6,257 nt of DNA from Bacillota bacterium (GTDB lineage: Bacteria > Bacillota > Clostridia > Oscillospirales > Oscillospiraceae): assembly GCA_009781925.1 (NCBI GenBank), contig WQUU01000091.1:1-6257 (forward strand), given 5' to 3'. A program made the translations under genes and the position numbers. The notes beneath the pieces were generated by a model. That model was given only the letters and a program-made list of their open reading frames with translations. It ran no database searches and was not told the DNA's origin. Below, one piece after another: positions 5,998 to 6,257 of this stretch. How positions within the stretch are numbered: the stretch's first letter is position 1; each line of letters begins with the position of its first letter.

Positions 5998-6084
5998 GCC
6001 GGTGTGGCGGAATAGGCAGACGCCCGGGACTTAAAATCCCGTGAGGGCAACCTCGTACCGGTTCGACCCCGGTCACCGGCACCA
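5998..6084 (+). tRNA. tRNA-Leu (anticodon UAA)
   Basis: A complete class II tRNA of 87 nt. Acceptor stem GCCGGTG (5998-6004) pairs with CACCGGC (6074-6080), then discriminator A and an encoded CCA (6082-6084). The D-stem is GCG/CGC (6007-6009 / 6021-6023). The anticodon stem CGGGA/TCCCG (6025-6029 / 6037-6041) encloses loop CTTAAAA with TAA at 6032-6034. A long variable arm with GAGG/CCTC is diagnostic of Leu/Ser-type tRNAs. The T-arm ACCGG-TTCGACC-CCGGT spans 6057-6073. It reads UUA and, by wobble, UUG. All stems pair, so it should be functional. Confidence 0.97.
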
Positions 6085-6086
6085 AT

Positions 6087-6116
6087 AAAGTGCCCCAGTT
6101 GGGGCACTTTTTGTAT
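6087..6116 (+). terminator. Rho-independent terminator of the tRNA-Leu gene
   Basis: A perfect 10-bp stem AAAGTGCCCC (6087-6096) / GGGGCACTTT (6101-6110) with a 4-nt AGTT loop starts 3 nt after the tRNA CCA. The T-run at 6108-6112 forms the tail. Confidence 0.92.
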
Positions 6117-6139
6117 TCCCCCCTGAAAGGAATCACGCT

Positions 6140-6257
6140 ATGGACAGCATCGCCGGGAGCGGCTATGAGCGGCCCGACGCCGAACTCACACACAGGCCGC
6201 TGCCTGAGATCGAGCGCAGCCTCATCACATCCTACCGCAGGGCGCTGTGGTCGAATT
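6140..6257 (+). CDS. TtcA-like tRNA-thiolation PP-loop protein, N-terminal fragment (runs off the window)
   Basis: Thirty-nine codons are visible before the window ends, in frame and without a stop. ATG 6140 has GAAAGGAA (6125-6132) 7 nt upstream. The visible part contains PLPEIERSLITSYRRALWS, which resembles the stretch just before the PP-loop in clostridial TtcA-family proteins (ATP-dependent thiolation of tRNA cytidine 32 in characterised members). The diagnostic SGGKDS ATP-binding loop and the Fe-S cysteines would lie beyond the edge and cannot be seen. The assignment therefore rests on recall of the N-terminal region. The tRNA gene and its terminator directly upstream make this the start of a separate transcription unit. 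No promoter is obvious in the short gap. Confidence 0.65.
   Translation, partial: MDSIAGSGYERPDAELTHRPLPEIERSLITSYRRALWSN

Noticed and set aside
5998..6084. tRNA-Leu as an attachment site for an integrated element
   Set aside because: No second copy of the tRNA 3' end was found elsewhere in the window and no integrase gene is present.
5942..6193. Open frame of 83 codons on the minus strand over the tRNA gene
   Set aside because: It runs antisense through the complete tRNA-Leu gene, its terminator and the start of the next gene. The GVEPVRGCPHGILSP-like translation is a familiar artefact of translating antisense tRNA-Leu DNA.
1..6257. CRISPR arrays, insertion sequences or riboswitches
   Set aside because: No regularly spaced repeats, transposase genes with terminal inverted repeats, or recognisable riboswitch cores were seen.

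Overview
The window looks like chromosomal DNA of a strictly anaerobic, GC-rich member of the Clostridia, probably of the Oscillospirales/Oscillospiraceae type. This is inferred from the protein families, the strong Shine-Dalgarno sites, the sigma-A promoter and the tRNA gene with an encoded CCA. No species can be named.

Bases 34-5143 (+) hold a tight two-gene operon for a soluble [FeFe]-hydrogenase system. The first gene encodes a 1033-residue fusion. Its front half is a HydB/NuoF-type NADH:acceptor module (thioredoxin-like [2Fe-2S], FMN/NAD, SLBB, [4Fe-4S]). Its back half is a GltD/NfnB-type module (cysteine-rich cluster domain, FAD, NAD(P)). Four bases later comes a 667-residue HydA with a [2Fe-2S], a His/Cys [4Fe-4S], two ferredoxin-type [4Fe-4S] clusters and the H-cluster domain, ending in a coiled-coil tail. 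Together they should move electrons between H2, NAD(H), probably NADP(H), and possibly ferredoxin. No NuoE/HydC partner lies in the window, although the reading frame of the first gene is open to base 1 and the upstream DNA is not visible. A strong intrinsic terminator closes the operon (5155-5195).

Bases 5198-5274 hold a structured GC-rich spacer with overlapping hairpins. Bases 5273-5841 form a small AT-rich island with two divergent single-domain XRE regulators, of 76 aa (-) and 78 aa (+). Their 101-bp intergenic region has a near-consensus sigma-A promoter for the minus gene, a -10 candidate for the plus gene, and two 17-bp sites identical at 15 of 17 positions. One site lies within each promoter, a layout that suggests a self- and cross-regulated switch.

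The rest is ordinary chromosome: a hairpin spacer, a tRNA-Leu(UAA) gene with its own promoter and terminator, and the first 39 codons of a gene resembling TtcA-type tRNA thiolation PP-loop enzymes, cut by the window edge.

The points most worth pursuing are the hydrogenase built on a NuoF-GltD fusion, whose GltD-type cluster ligands appear to be split between mid-protein and the extreme C-terminus, and the tandem-operator XRE pair.
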